Assembly: GCA_031271785.1 (NCBI GenBank)
Contig: JAISUZ010000003.1
Coordinates: 1 to 44,387, forward strand
Reading direction: 5' to 3'
DNA from: Fibrobacter sp.
GTDB taxonomy: Bacteria > Fibrobacterota > Fibrobacteria > Fibrobacterales > Fibrobacteraceae
DNA: 44,387 bases
The notes under the pieces are model-generated. The model was not told the DNA's origin and did not search any database. It saw only the letters and a list, made by a program, of their open reading frames with translations. Position 1 is the first letter of the stretch. Every line of letters begins with the position of its first letter. Of this stretch, positions 8,264 through 16,395 are shown one piece after another. The position numbers were made by a program, and so were the translations under genes.

Positions 8264-8269
8264 TATATT
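8264..8269 (+). promoter_or_regulatory. -10-like TATATT box for the CDF gene
   Basis: TATATT ends seven bases before the ATG at 8277. No Shine-Dalgarno is present. Confidence 0.45.
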
Positions 8270-8276
8270 GTCAAAC

Positions 8277-9197
8277 ATGGCAAGAATCAAAGAACTGAAT
8301 AACAACGGGGCTCCCGTTCGTCATGTGACTTGGATCGGTTTTGTCATCAATCTCGTTCTTTCCGGCGCGAAATTTGCCGTCGGGTATTTCGGGGGGTCGC
8401 GCGCGCTCATTGCCGATGCCGTTCACAGTTTGTCCGATATGGTGACCGATGTGGCGGTGATTCTCGGTTCTTTTGTTTGGAATACGCCTCCGGATAAGCT
8501 TCATCCTTACGGACACCGCCGTATTGAAACCATTATTTCCATCGGTATCGGGCTTGCGATTTGCGTGGTCGGCGTGTTTCTCGCTTACGAATCCGTTCTC
8601 GCGATCGTAGAAGGAAAGTCGTCGCATCCGGAGTGGATTGTGGCCGTTACCGCCGCTGTTTCCATTGCCGTGAAAGAATTTTTATTTCAATACACGATCC
8701 GGAAAGCGAAACGCTTGAGAAGCCCTGCTCTTGTGGCTAACGCCTGGCATCACCGCAGCGATGCTTTCAGTTCCATTCCCGTGCTGCTCGCGGTTTTGTT
8801 CTCCATTATTTTCCCGCAGCTGGTTTTTCTGGATTCTCTCGGCGCCGCGCTCGTTTCCGTCTTTATTTTCAAATCGGGTATTGACATTGCGCTTCCGGGC
8901 ACAAAACAAATTATCGATACGGGCGCCGACGAGGCCTTATCCGAACGCTTGAAACAAATCGTGCTTTCCATTCCCGGCGTTATGAGCATTCATGGTTTCC
9001 GCACGCGTTATGTCGGAGATGATCTGTATGTGGATTTGCATATTGTAGTGGACACGCAACTGACTTTGGTCGCGGCGCACGCCATTGCCGAAAAAGCGGA
9101 GAAAAGCCTCCTCGCTTCCGGGGATCATGTGGTGGATGCCCTTGTTCATGTGGATCCTTTCGATAAAAATAAAGCTCAAACTAAAGAGAATGAGTAA
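8277..9197 (+). CDS. Cation diffusion facilitator (CDF) metal exporter
   Basis: 306-residue inner-membrane transporter of the cation diffusion facilitator family, exchanging Zn2+/Fe2+/Mn2+-type divalent cations for protons. Six hydrophobic helices occupy about residues 15-210. The family metal site appears as HSLSDMVTD in helix 2 and HHRSD in helix 5, with HPYGHRR in the cytosolic loop between them, and a ferredoxin-like cytosolic C-terminal domain follows (about 215-295). Exact metal cannot be read from the sequence. A TTG at 8268 would extend it by three residues, but the ATG is the natural start. No ribosome binding site is visible. Confidence 0.92.
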   Translation: MARIKELNNNGAPVRHVTWIGFVINLVLSGAKFAVGYFGGSRALIADAVHSLSDMVTDVAVILGSFVWNTPPDKLHPYGHRRIETIISIGIGLAICVVGVFLAYESVLAIVEGKSSHPEWIVAVTAAVSIAVKEFLFQYTIRKAKRLRSPALVANAWHHRSDAFSSIPVLLAVLFSIIFPQLVFLDSLGAALVSVFIFKSGIDIALPGTKQIIDTGADEALSERLKQIVLSIPGVMSIHGFRTRYVGDDLYVDLHIVVDTQLTLVAAHAIAEKAEKSLLASGDHVVDALVHVDPFDKNKAQTKENE

Positions 9198-9252
9198 TAT
9201 TTCCCCCCTTCTTTTGCTAAATTGAAGCGGTCTTAAAAAGGATTTTAAAATC

Positions 9253-12054
9253 ATGAGTTTTATTGATAAACTTCTGCATAAAGCATTCGGAACGCCGCAC
9301 GAACGAAAAGTGAAAAAATTGATGCCGGTGATCCGGGAAATTCACGCGGCTCGCGAATCAATTGCCAATTTAAACGATACCGAACTCGCCGCGAAAAGTG
9401 CGGAACTCCGCGAAAAGTTAGCCGCAGGCGCCACCCTCGAAGATATTAAGGTGGAAGCCTTCGCCGTCACTCAGGAAGCGTGCGACCGTCGTTTGGGTAT
9501 TTTCAATGTGTTTGACGCCAAATACGAATTTGATTTTTCAAGGCTCGGGGCGGATCTGCAAGAGGCCGCGGAGAAGGCGAAGGCGGAACTTGCCGCCGGC
9601 AAGCCGGAATATGAAGTGTATCTGCCGGCGGCGTTTTACGCAAAAGTGCGCGAACTTTATCCCGAATCGGTAAAGCCGTTCCGGATGATGCCTTTTGATG
9701 TGCAGCTCATCGGCGGCCTTGTGCTTCACGAAGGGGCGATTGCCGAAATGGCGACCGGTGAAGGTAAAACTCTCGCCGCCGCGTGCCCGGTTTACCTCAA
9801 CGGGCTTTCCGGTAAAGGCGTGCATGTGGTGACGGTGAACGATTACCTCGCCGGGCGCGACGCCGCGCAAATGGGCCGCGTTTACAAATTCCTCGGACTG
9901 AAAGTCGGTTTGATTGTCCACGGGCTGAATAACGATCAGCGCCGGGAAAGTTACGCCGCCGACGTGACATACGGCACCAACAACGAATTTGGGTTCGATT
10001 ATCTCCGTGACAATATGGCGATTGAGGCGAAAGATCTCACGCAGCGCGAACTCAATTTCTGTATTGTCGATGAAGTGGACTCCATTTTGATCGACGAAGC
10101 GCGCACGCCGCTCATTATTTCGGGCCCTACCGAAGCGACCACCGATAAATACACCAAAGCAAATACGCTCATCAAAAATCTCCAGCGCGATAAAGACTTT
10201 AAGGTCGATGAAAAAGACAAACACATTCAGATTACGGACAAAGGCGTTTCCCATATCGAATCTCTGATGGGAATCACAAACCTTTACGGCGAACACGCCG
10301 ACTGGGTGCACTTCATTAACCAGGCGCTCCGCGCCCATTACCTTTTTGAAAAAGATGTGGATTACATCGTTCGCGAAGGCGAAATTGTGATTGTGGATGA
10401 AAACACCGGGCGCTTAATGGAAGGCCGCCGCTATTCCGACGGCATGCATCAGGCGATCGAAGCCAAGGAAGGCGTGCAGATTCGCCGCGAGAACCAAACG
10501 CTCGCGACAATCACTTTCCAGAATTTCTTCCGGATGTATTCCAAACTTTCGGGCATGACGGGAACCGCCGAAACGGAAGCGACGGAGTTCTTCAAGATTT
10601 ACAATATGCAGACCTGGGTGATTCCCACGCATAAACCTTGCATTCGCGATGATATGCAAGACATGGTTTACAAAACCGAAGAAGCCAAATGGAAATACAT
10701 TGTCGCCGAAATCAAGAGACGCCATGAGAAAGGCCAACCGCTTCTCGTAGGTACCATCTCCATTGAAAAATCGGAAAAGATTTCCGGGCTTCTCAAAAAA
10801 GAAAAAATCGAACACGAAGTATTGAACGCCAAAAACCACGGCCGCGAAGCGGAAATTATTCAGTTTGCCGGTCACAAAGGTAAAGTCACCATCGCGACAA
10901 ACATGGCCGGCCGCGGTACCGATATTGCGCTTGGCCCCGGAGTGGTGGAACTCGGCGGGCTTCACGTTCTCGGTACGGAACGGCACGAATCCCGCCGTAT
11001 CGATAATCAGTTGCGCGGCCGCGCCGGCCGTCAGGGCGACCCCGGTTCGAGCCAGTATTTCCTCTCGTTGGATGACAACTTAATGCGGATTTTCGGCGGC
11101 TCCAATGTGAAGCAGCTCATGAGCCGTTTCGGTTTCAGCGACGACGAAGTGATTACCCACCCGTTTGTCTCCCGCAGTATCCGCACGGCCCAGCGCCGCG
11201 TGGAAAACCAGAGTTTCGAAGCGCGTAAATACCTGCTCGATTATGACAACGTCATGAACGAACAGCGCAAAGTGATTTACGGACTGCGCCGCCGCATTCT
11301 CGACGGGGACAATATCCAGCAGGATATCATGAACCGCATTGAAGATGCCATCGATATCAAGGTATCGGGATTTGTGGACCCGGGTTCTTACCCCGAAAGC
11401 TGGGATATGGAAGGGCTCACCACCGAACTCAAGCGGAGTTTCGATATTGATTACGCTCCCACAGCGGAAGAACTTCACGAAAAAACCGCCGAAACCGTTT
11501 TGGACGATGTGCTTGCGCTTTGCAAAGGGAAGTATGAGAAATTAAGCCAGGTGGTTCCGGAACAGGACCTCCGCTATATCGAACGCCGGATTCTCCTTGC
11601 AACGATCGACCTTCAATGGAAAGAACATTTGTACGGAATGGATCAATTGCGCGACGCGATTCGCTTCCAGGGTTACGCTCAAAAAGATCCTTTAATGGTT
11701 TACAAAAGCGAAGGCTTCAAGATGTTCCAGGACTGCCTTGAAACGATCGCCACTTACATGACGAACCGCCTGCTGAGCATTCGCATTCAACTCGCGGACG
11801 GCACAATGGTATCTCCGTCGCAGATCACGGTTCCGCAAGCCAAAGCGCCGGAACAAATGCAGGAAAACAGCAGCGAAATCAAAGGCGATAACAGCAGTCT
11901 GCCCGCTTCGGCGCTCCCCGGCACACGCCCGCAAAAGCCAAAAAAAGCGGCGGTGCCCGTGAAAAACGAAGGTCCGAAACTCGGGCGGAATGATCCTTGC
12001 TGGTGCGGCTCCGGGCTGAAATACAAAAAGTGTCACGGGAAATCCGAGGAATAA
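9253..12054 (+). CDS. secA: Protein translocase ATPase SecA
   Basis: 933-residue motor of the Sec pathway, driving unfolded preproteins through SecYEG. Walker A is ATGEGKT (167-173), Walker B lies in VDEVDSILIDEARTPLI, and the helicase motif VI region reads QLRGRAGRQGD. The C-terminal zinc motif DPCWCGSGLKYKKCH is complete, so SecB/ribosome/lipid contact is probably retained. Compared with E. coli there are about 64 extra residues between the N-terminal DEAD strand (EAFAV) and FDVQLIGG, a feature I associate with SecA of the Bacteroidota/FCB lineage. AAGGA precedes the ATG. The stop overlaps the start of tmk. Confidence 0.98.
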   Translation: MSFIDKLLHKAFGTPHERKVKKLMPVIREIHAARESIANLNDTELAAKSAELREKLAAGATLEDIKVEAFAVTQEACDRRLGIFNVFDAKYEFDFSRLGADLQEAAEKAKAELAAGKPEYEVYLPAAFYAKVRELYPESVKPFRMMPFDVQLIGGLVLHEGAIAEMATGEGKTLAAACPVYLNGLSGKGVHVVTVNDYLAGRDAAQMGRVYKFLGLKVGLIVHGLNNDQRRESYAADVTYGTNNEFGFDYLRDNMAIEAKDLTQRELNFCIVDEVDSILIDEARTPLIISGPTEATTDKYTKANTLIKNLQRDKDFKVDEKDKHIQITDKGVSHIESLMGITNLYGEHADWVHFINQALRAHYLFEKDVDYIVREGEIVIVDENTGRLMEGRRYSDGMHQAIEAKEGVQIRRENQTLATITFQNFFRMYSKLSGMTGTAETEATEFFKIYNMQTWVIPTHKPCIRDDMQDMVYKTEEAKWKYIVAEIKRRHEKGQPLLVGTISIEKSEKISGLLKKEKIEHEVLNAKNHGREAEIIQFAGHKGKVTIATNMAGRGTDIALGPGVVELGGLHVLGTERHESRRIDNQLRGRAGRQGDPGSSQYFLSLDDNLMRIFGGSNVKQLMSRFGFSDDEVITHPFVSRSIRTAQRRVENQSFEARKYLLDYDNVMNEQRKVIYGLRRRILDGDNIQQDIMNRIEDAIDIKVSGFVDPGSYPESWDMEGLTTELKRSFDIDYAPTAEELHEKTAETVLDDVLALCKGKYEKLSQVVPEQDLRYIERRILLATIDLQWKEHLYGMDQLRDAIRFQGYAQKDPLMVYKSEGFKMFQDCLETIATYMTNRLLSIRIQLADGTMVSPSQITVPQAKAPEQMQENSSEIKGDNSSLPASALPGTRPQKPKKAAVPVKNEGPKLGRNDPCWCGSGLKYKKCHGKSEE

Positions 12055-12686
12055 TGCTCCGCGTATCTCCCCGCTTTTTTTGCCTTGAAGGAATTGACGG
12101 CTCTGGGAAAACCACGCAGATGGAACTTCTCGAAGCCGCGCTCACAGAGCGCGGGCATGCATGCGTGCGGCTCCGCGAACCCGGCGGCTCTAAAATTTCG
12201 GAACAGATCCGCGCCCTCCTTCTGAATCCGGAATTTAAGGGTGTCATGGATGATAAAACCGAACTCCTGCTTTACTCCGCCGCGCGGGCGCAAGTCATTC
12301 GCGAACTCATCGCGCCCGCCCTCGACGCCGGAAAAGTCGTACTTGCCGACCGCTTTGTATGGAGCACCTTTGCCTATCAGGGCTTCGGCCGCGGCCTCGA
12401 CGCCCAAATGATCATGGAACTCTCCGAAATCACTTGCGGAAACTACTTTCCGGAACTCACGCTCGTGCTGGATGTCTCGGTAGAAGAATGTGCCGCTCGC
12501 ATGAAAAAAGGAGAACGCGTCCCCGACCGCCTCGAATCGGAAAAAAGCGTATTCTTTGAACGCGTACGCGCCGGTTACCGGCAAGCCGCCGCCGATTACT
12601 CCGAAAACGTCGTCTTGATCGACGCCTGTAAAACTCCCGAAGAAATGCACCGGGACATTTTGGAACGCGTCCTCGCCCGCATTTAA
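12054..12686 (+). CDS. tmk: Thymidylate kinase
   Basis: 210-residue dTMP kinase making dTDP for DNA synthesis. The P-loop is EGIDGSGKTT (about 12-21), the dTMP/Arg motif LREPGG follows, and DRFVWSTFAYQG is the conserved DRY/DRF region; length is normal. The start ATG shares its A with the SecA stop (TAATG) and GAGGA lies just upstream, so it is translationally coupled to secA. A longer frame beginning at 11997 would overlap the SecA zinc motif and is not used. Confidence 0.95.
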   Translation: MLRVSPRFFCLEGIDGSGKTTQMELLEAALTERGHACVRLREPGGSKISEQIRALLLNPEFKGVMDDKTELLLYSAARAQVIRELIAPALDAGKVVLADRFVWSTFAYQGFGRGLDAQMIMELSEITCGNYFPELTLVLDVSVEECAARMKKGERVPDRLESEKSVFFERVRAGYRQAAADYSENVVLIDACKTPEEMHRDILERVLARI

Positions 12687-12731
12687 GACAAATTCCGGTT
12701 GCCGGAACCGGAGAAAATCTTCAAATCATTT

Positions 12732-12835
12732 GGAAGGGGGGCACATCCCCCTCGCTTCAGCCGGAGTTTTATCCCGCCGCCTTATTCGGCTTCTTTCAGT
12801 CGCCGGGCGGCGGGCTCCGTCTTTCGCTACCCCCT
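12732..12835 (+). repeat. Composite repeat, A module (copy 2)
   Basis: GGGGG/CCCC hairpin, CTCGCTTCA, outer stem CGGAG (12762-12766) with CTCCG (12815-12819), inner stem CCCGCCGCC (12773-12781) with GGCGGCGGG (12806-12814), and the conserved apical CGGCTTCTTTCAGTCGCCG. It ends with CGCTACCCCCT. Confidence 0.85.
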
Positions 12836-12903
12836 GATCTTCGGGCATAAAAATCAGGGACAAGGGATACGGAGTTCAAGCAGAAACTTCACACAGGGAA
12901 ATG

Positions 12904-13012
12904 GTTTGTCATCGCGAACGCGGAACACACGAGCCACGCAGCGGCGTGGTGATCCGGTGAAGAACAATACAGTGTCCGGATGGCCGCGGGCTCTGCTCTC
13001 GCCATGACAAAT
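12904..13012 (+). repeat. MITE-like palindromic element
   Basis: About 109 bases bounded by imperfect inverted repeats: TTTGTCATCGCGA at the left and TCGCCATGACAAA at the right, with GC-rich partly self-complementary sequence between. This resembles the 'GTCATTGCGAG' class of small palindromic interspersed elements. It sits inside the composite repeat between modules A and C. Confidence 0.6.
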
Positions 13013-13059
13013 CCGGCATGAAAAACGTTCCTAATCTGCGATGATACTTATTACCTGTT

Positions 13060-13170
13060 TGCAATTTCCGAGGAACTCGGTAGCAATTTTTTATCCCTAA
13101 GCGCGGTTCTCAATGCTTTTTTCAAAACCTTTAGGCTGGAAGCCGCTCCGGTTTTGAAAAAAGTGTTGGA
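13060..13170 (+). repeat. Composite repeat, C module (copy 1)
   Basis: Starts with the small hairpin CCGAG-GAA-CTCGG, continues TAGCAATTTTTTATCCCTAA, and carries a perfect 13-base stem TTTTTTCAAAACC (13117-13129) with GGTTTTGAAAAAA (13150-13162). The stem encloses the invariant 20-base loop TTTAGGCTGGAAGCCGCTCC. Confidence 0.85.
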
Positions 13171-13184
13171 ATCGCGCGAAGATA

Positions 13185-13287
13185 CGTGAGGCAGGCGGAG
13201 GGTGCGCGCCTAAGGCGCGCAGTGCGCAGCACCGACCGGAGGGTAGCCCGGAGACACGCCGACCCGCGCTTCGCGCGGGGCACGCCC
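13185..13287 (+). repeat. Composite repeat, B module (copy 1)
   Basis: Begins CGTGAGGCAGGCGGAGGGTG, contains GCGCC-TAA-GGCGC inside a GGTGC/GCACC stem, then CCGGAGGGTAGCCCGG. It ends with the stem CCCGCGC-TTC-GCGCGGG and the tail GCACGCCC. The end is three bases from the stop codon of the convergent DUF3943 gene. Confidence 0.85.
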
Positions 13288-13290
13288 ATC

Positions 13291-14769
13291 TTACAAGCTA
13301 TACTGTATGTAAGTTCCGATGGAATGGATAATACGCGACATCGGGGAAAAATCTTTTCCGTCGTAAGCCGCGATTTTGATATAGGAATCCAGGCGAATGC
13401 CGATACTGAATTGCCAGGGGAGATAAGCTTCGATCATGGCGGTGTTGTTCCCCACAATATCGAATCCGGTAGCTCCGTAATGCGGTTCCGACCGGGGCAT
13501 GGTGCTAAACAGGTAGGCATTTACTTTGTCTTTGAATATGCCGTGTCCGAGCCATTCGACTTCCAAATTGAATTTGTAGTTAAGCCCGTAACTGAGCTGG
13601 TATGTGCGCGTGACTTCGTAGTTTTCCTTTCGCTTGGCAAGGATATCGTCATAGTTAAAATCGGAAGAACCGAGAACCACGACGGAGGGCAGGTGCGTCA
13701 TGCGGAAACGCCACATCGGGATAAATTCAAGGTTGAAGTCAAGCCCGACTCCAAGCGAAAGCGCGCCCATCTCTACGAGCTCGCCGTAGTAAGTGTCAAA
13801 GTGAGCGTAAGTGCCGACATCCGCCCAATTATTGCCCGAATTAAAATGAAGGTTAGCAAGTTTCCCGAGGGTGTTCATCCGGAAAAAGCCGCCGCCGGTG
13901 TGCCCCCAATCCTGCGTGAGGTCCACCGTGAAATACTCAAACGGTTCTTTAATCGTACGGTCCGGCGTTCCGTAAATCAGGTCGAACCCGACCATGGCAA
14001 AGCCGCCGTTCCAGCCGTCTATATCCGGATTGCTATAGAGTTCGTGATCATAATTATATTCATGCCCGAAGCGCGCGCCGCCGCCTAATTTTAAAGAAAG
14101 TTCCATCGGCATATAGCCGGGATTATGGGTACGCACGCCGAAAATTTTTCGCTCCAGCGAACTGAGGGGGTGTAAAATGAATCCCATACCCTCATCCAGT
14201 AAAGAGGGATTCGGCTTGGAAAGAAGTCTTTGAGATAGCCGGAAAAGGATTTCACCGTACATCGCCCCGCCGATAGACGTTACAATCAGGTCGTTTGTTG
14301 AAGGGTACTCCTCTTCGCAAAACATTTCCCAAACATAGGAGCCGGTGAGAGTATAAAGAAAACTCGGGTAGAATCCGTATCCCATTCCCCGGGCACCCAC
14401 GAAATAGAAAGATCCTTGATAGGGATGTCCGAAAAAATTGACGGCAAAATGATTGTTATCCCATTGCCAACCTTCTTCAAAATTGCGTTTCCAGATATGC
14501 GGACCGGTTTTAGCATAATGTTTTTGAAGAACAAAATAATCCCATGCCCAGACCGCCGCATTTTGAAATAGCGTCATGGAAAGCGGCACCCAAAAATCAA
14601 GCGGCGGCTTTACCGGTTCGACCGTATCTTGATTTTTCCCAAAGTCGGGATTCAGAACCAAGGGCCCCGTTACCGTATTTTCGGTTTCGGTTAATACGGG
14701 AGACTCCTTCGCTTGGAGTGCCGCCGCGAGAATCAAAAACGAAAATAAATATAAACGAAAGTAAGTCAC
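13291..14769 (-). CDS. DUF3943 family predicted outer-membrane protein
   Basis: 492 residues with a signal peptide (SFLILAAALQA) and no further hydrophobic helix. The middle contains NNHFAVNFFGHPYQGSFYF and ARGMGYGF, the hallmark of DUF3943 proteins. The rest is rich in alternating aromatic/polar segments and ends in SIGTYIQYSL with a terminal hydrophobic residue, as expected for an outer-membrane beta barrel (inference). Function of the family is unknown. The start is GTG, preceded by CATATT ending seven bases upstream and no Shine-Dalgarno. It is convergent with a composite repeat that touches its stop codon. Confidence 0.83.
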   Translation of the reverse strand: MTYFRLYLFSFLILAAALQAKESPVLTETENTVTGPLVLNPDFGKNQDTVEPVKPPLDFWVPLSMTLFQNAAVWAWDYFVLQKHYAKTGPHIWKRNFEEGWQWDNNHFAVNFFGHPYQGSFYFVGARGMGYGFYPSFLYTLTGSYVWEMFCEEEYPSTNDLIVTSIGGAMYGEILFRLSQRLLSKPNPSLLDEGMGFILHPLSSLERKIFGVRTHNPGYMPMELSLKLGGGARFGHEYNYDHELYSNPDIDGWNGGFAMVGFDLIYGTPDRTIKEPFEYFTVDLTQDWGHTGGGFFRMNTLGKLANLHFNSGNNWADVGTYAHFDTYYGELVEMGALSLGVGLDFNLEFIPMWRFRMTHLPSVVVLGSSDFNYDDILAKRKENYEVTRTYQLSYGLNYKFNLEVEWLGHGIFKDKVNAYLFSTMPRSEPHYGATGFDIVGNNTAMIEAYLPWQFSIGIRLDSYIKIAAYDGKDFSPMSRIIHSIGTYIQYSL

Positions 14770-14776
14770 TCAAATA

Positions 14777-14782
14777 AATATG
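14777..14782 (-). promoter_or_regulatory. -10-like CATATT box for DUF3943 gene
   Basis: CATATT on the minus strand, seven bases before the GTG start. It may give a leaderless mRNA. The match is weaker than in neighbours. Confidence 0.3.
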
Positions 14783-14867
14783 CTTTTTTTAGAAATTATT
14801 GAAAGGTCTTTTAAGACAAATTTTCTCATTTTTCGGATAAAGTGTGTGTTTTATCTTTTGATAGTTC

Positions 14868-14873
14868 TAAATT
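14868..14873 (+). promoter_or_regulatory. -10-like TAAATT box for the phosphoesterase gene
   Basis: TAAATT ends six bases before the ATG, the same arrangement as ispF. No Shine-Dalgarno is present. Confidence 0.4.
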
Positions 14874-14879
14874 AAAGCT

Positions 14880-15971
14880 ATGGTTATCTTGTTTTTCATT
14901 GTATTTGTTTGTTTTTTCTTTCATATTCAGCAGTTGTTTTCAAGTAAATCCGGGCGGATATTCTCCTTTATTTTTACGGTTTGCCTGTTTTCCATGGTAT
15001 TTCCCGGCGCGCCCGATTTTCTGAGAATCTTTCGACCGACCGTAATTGTTTATGTCAGTAACTTCTTTCTGTTATGGCTCTTATCGGATTTGGTTTTTCT
15101 TGTTTTCCGCCTTGTCAATCGCCGCCCTCTCCGCGGGAAGTATTTCCGCCGGTATTTGCGGATACTCGCAGGGTTCGGGCTTGTCTTTTCTACCGTTTTC
15201 TTTTTTGTCGGTAAGGAGAACAACGAAAATTTCAGAGTCCGCCATGAGGTTTACCCGCTTTTCGGGCTTCAAGAACCTTTGAGGGTGCTGTTTTTTTCCG
15301 ATTCTCATTTTGCCGCCGCTTTTGAACAGAAAAAACTGGAACGCCTGATTCATGTAATGGATTCCGTGAAGCCGGATGTGATTTTCTTCGGGGGCGACCT
15401 TGCGGATATGTCCGATTCGGCTCTCGATGCCGAAGGCTACGCCGCTTTGTTCCGGAAAATTAAAGCCCCGCTCGGTTTCTACGGAGTGACCGGGAATCAT
15501 GAAGGCTATCTTCACCGGAGAGGTACGGATTTGCCGGCGTGGATGCGGAAAAACGGAATGATTCTTTTGATGGATTCCACAGTGTGCCTTGAACAATTTT
15601 GTGTGAGCGGGCGGATTGACTCTCAAGCGGCTAAACAGTTGGAACTGCCGCGAAAACCGTTAGCGGACTTTGCTCCCGGCGAAGGGGATCTCGTTTTGAA
15701 ACCTTGGATCCTGCTGGATCACAAACCGCTGGGAATTACAAAAGAAGATTCGGTTTCGAGGCTCCCGGATTTTGCTTTTTCCGGGCATACGCACGGCGGG
15801 CAATTTTTCCCATGGACGCTTGTGATCGGGCTTGTCTGGGAATTACCGGCGGGGTTCGGCATTCTCTCCGGAACACCTTGGAACGTGTCCACAGGCTTTG
15901 GCAGTTGGGGACCGCCGGTTCGGATAGGAGCCTCCACGGAAGTTTTATTGATTGATTTTATTCCGGATTAA
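14880..15971 (+). CDS. Membrane-anchored metallophosphoesterase (YkuE/YaeI-like)
   Basis: 363 residues. The first ~120 form about four hydrophobic helices, followed by a calcineurin-like phosphoesterase domain. Metal-ligand motifs appear in family order: SDSH (first Asp/His), GGDLAD, GNHEG, LLDHKP and GHTHGGQ. The arrangement matches YkuE/YaeI-type enzymes, some of which cleave lipid A precursors or phospholipid-related substrates at the membrane. The exact substrate is not visible. It stands alone with no tight downstream neighbour (109-base gap). Confidence 0.9.
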   Translation: MVILFFIVFVCFFFHIQQLFSSKSGRIFSFIFTVCLFSMVFPGAPDFLRIFRPTVIVYVSNFFLLWLLSDLVFLVFRLVNRRPLRGKYFRRYLRILAGFGLVFSTVFFFVGKENNENFRVRHEVYPLFGLQEPLRVLFFSDSHFAAAFEQKKLERLIHVMDSVKPDVIFFGGDLADMSDSALDAEGYAALFRKIKAPLGFYGVTGNHEGYLHRRGTDLPAWMRKNGMILLMDSTVCLEQFCVSGRIDSQAAKQLELPRKPLADFAPGEGDLVLKPWILLDHKPLGITKEDSVSRLPDFAFSGHTHGGQFFPWTLVIGLVWELPAGFGILSGTPWNVSTGFGSWGPPVRIGASTEVLLIDFIPD

Positions 15972-16067
15972 ACGGATTTTGCCGTGAAAAAGCCAAACAG
16001 CTGCTCAAATGAGTAAAAACTCAAGCGGATTTTGAATTTTCATCTCCGTTAACGGTGCGAACCTTTC

Positions 16068-16073
16068 TATATT
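16068..16073 (+). promoter_or_regulatory. -10-like TATATT box for the NTase-like/LpoA-like operon
   Basis: TATATT ends seven bases before the ATG at 16081. No ribosome binding site lies between. Confidence 0.45.
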
Positions 16074-16080
16074 ATGCGCC

Positions 16081-16395
16081 ATGTTATCTCTTATTTTAGA
16101 TAAGGATCAGTTGGAGACGATTCAACGAATCCTTCAGCTTCATTTTGAAGGTCTTCGCGTGTATGCTTATGGGGAACGTCTTTCCGAAAATGAAACGGTG
16201 GCGCCGGATGCTGTTTTGAGCATTGCCGTCATTTCCGAAAAGCCCATCCCGTTTGAAGAAATGGTGGCGGTTGAAAAAGCCTTTTCGGAAAAGAATTTTC
16301 CTTTCCATATTGATATTGTGGATTGGTTAAAGCTTCCGGAAAGTCTCCAAAAAAGCATTAAAAAAGAATCCATCCTGATTCAGGGTGAATCATGA
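16081..16395 (+). CDS. Degenerate minimal nucleotidyltransferase-like protein
   Basis: 104-residue small cytoplasmic protein. Its layout (helix, YAYGER strand-turn, DAVLSIAVIS strand, then FHIDIVDWLKLPESLQKSIKKE) parallels MNT-type nucleotidyltransferases, where one expects GSRARG, then S-D-x-D, then the VDLVDL...I segment. Here GS is GE and the second catalytic Asp is missing, so enzymatic activity is doubtful. Its last four bases overlap the start of the LpoA-like gene (ATGA), so the two are translationally coupled. MNT proteins usually pair with HEPN toxins; no HEPN gene is next to it. The family call is tentative. Confidence 0.7.
   Translation: MLSLILDKDQLETIQRILQLHFEGLRVYAYGERLSENETVAPDAVLSIAVISEKPIPFEEMVAVEKAFSEKNFPFHIDIVDWLKLPESLQKSIKKESILIQGES

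Noticed and set aside
13186-14088. 300-codon frame on the plus strand
   Set aside because: It begins inside the B repeat and continues antisense to the DUF3943 gene.
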